DNA from: Schoenoplectus triqueter
Lineage: Eukaryota > Streptophyta > Magnoliopsida > Poales > Cyperaceae
Length of the DNA stretch: 30,258 nucleotides
Direction: 5' to 3'
Assembly (NCBI GenBank): GCA_964058805.1
Contig: CAXKVV010001956.1
Location: forward strand, 1-30,258
In this document: one piece after another, positions 29,834 to 30,258 of the stretch
Numbering within the stretch: position 1 is the stretch's first letter
Layout of the letters: each line of letters opens with the position of its first letter
Position numbers and translations under genes: made by a program
The notes under the pieces: model-generated
The model's database searches: none
Told to the model about the DNA's origin: nothing
What the model saw: only the letters and a program-made list of their open reading frames with translations

Positions 29834-30191
29834 GGGGAGGGATACCTTGACAATAGGTTATTTTAACAGTATTGATAATGAATTTTAAATAAATACGAAT
29901 TAAATCTTAAAAGTACAAAAAAGTTCATAAGATATATTATTTTAATTATAAATTGATAATGTTTTAATTTTCTGTAATTTTATTATCATTTGACAGTTCA
30001 TCAAAAACCATCAAAAGTTTATGTAATTTGCAATGATTTTAATTTAACAGTCTTTGATGGACTATCAAAAGATAATGAAATTATATAAAATTTGAATAAA
30101 AATAAATATTTATATTTTAAAGATTTCTCCGATTAATTTTTAAATCCATTGTCCAAATTATCAAAACACCCATTGTCAAGGATCCCTCCCC
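29834..30191. mobile_element. Foldback MITE 3
   Basis: The start GGGGAGGGATACCTTGACAA and the end inverted, GGGGAGGGATCCTTGACAAT, form long terminal inverted repeats that extend with mismatches for about 55 bp. The interior also pairs (CATTTGACAGTTCATCAAA near 29988 with CTTTGATGGACTATCAAAAG near 30053), so the whole 358 bp could fold as one hairpin. No clear target duplication is visible. No coding capacity. Confidence 0.7.
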
Positions 30192-30258
30192 TAAAAAAAT
30201 TTACAATGGTGAAATGCTCACATCCAAATCAATAATTGTAACCTGGTAGAATGATTTT

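Overview
The window looks like nuclear DNA of a flowering plant, in a repeat-rich, gene-poor region. Evidence is a Ty1/copia element primed by the usual plant initiator-Met site, part of a long Ty3/gypsy-type gag-protease polyprotein, several families of small inverted-repeat transposons (MITEs), and a decayed tandem cluster of plant mTERF genes. I could not fix the species. No clearly intact host gene is visible.

Layout. 1-6854: the 5' half of a gypsy-type LTR retrotransposon on the minus strand. An uninterrupted gag-protease ORF of at least 1754 codons leaves the window at base 1, so reverse transcriptase would lie outside. A leader with a candidate primer binding site (5382-5400) and a candidate 1.45 kb LTR (5406-6854) full of sub-repeats precede it. 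6855-8120: very AT-rich, simple and degenerate tandem repeats. 8120-12300: no protein I recognise, but a run of promoter-like pieces: site II (TGGGCC) motifs, a perfect heat shock element upstream of a TATA box, a G-box array, and two tandem TATA-bearing units whose inverted repeats differ in sequence yet each still pair. 12751-18527: a Ty1/copia element on the minus strand, with 5' LTR, primer binding site, a leader holding a tRNA-like sequence, and gag-pro-int-RT-RNaseH split by one in-frame TGA; a matching 3' LTR is not seen.

19124-22896: three mTERF-like units in tandem: a heavily broken copy, a nearly complete copy with one frameshift, and a short 3' remnant. mTERF proteins are helical-repeat nucleic-acid-binding proteins of mitochondria and chloroplasts. 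23696-24012, 28771-29144 and 29834-30191: three foldback elements with related interiors. 26208-27596: a nest of MITEs in which two hAT-like elements, each with a perfect 8-bp target duplication, sit inside a Tourist-like element that abuts a second Tourist-like element. The remaining AT-rich stretches show no genes.

The genes do not form a pathway. The record is of repeated insertion and decay. The most unusual items are the duplicated zinc-knuckle module on both sides of the gypsy protease, the paired promoter-like repeats near 11.7-12.1 kb, and the nested MITEs.
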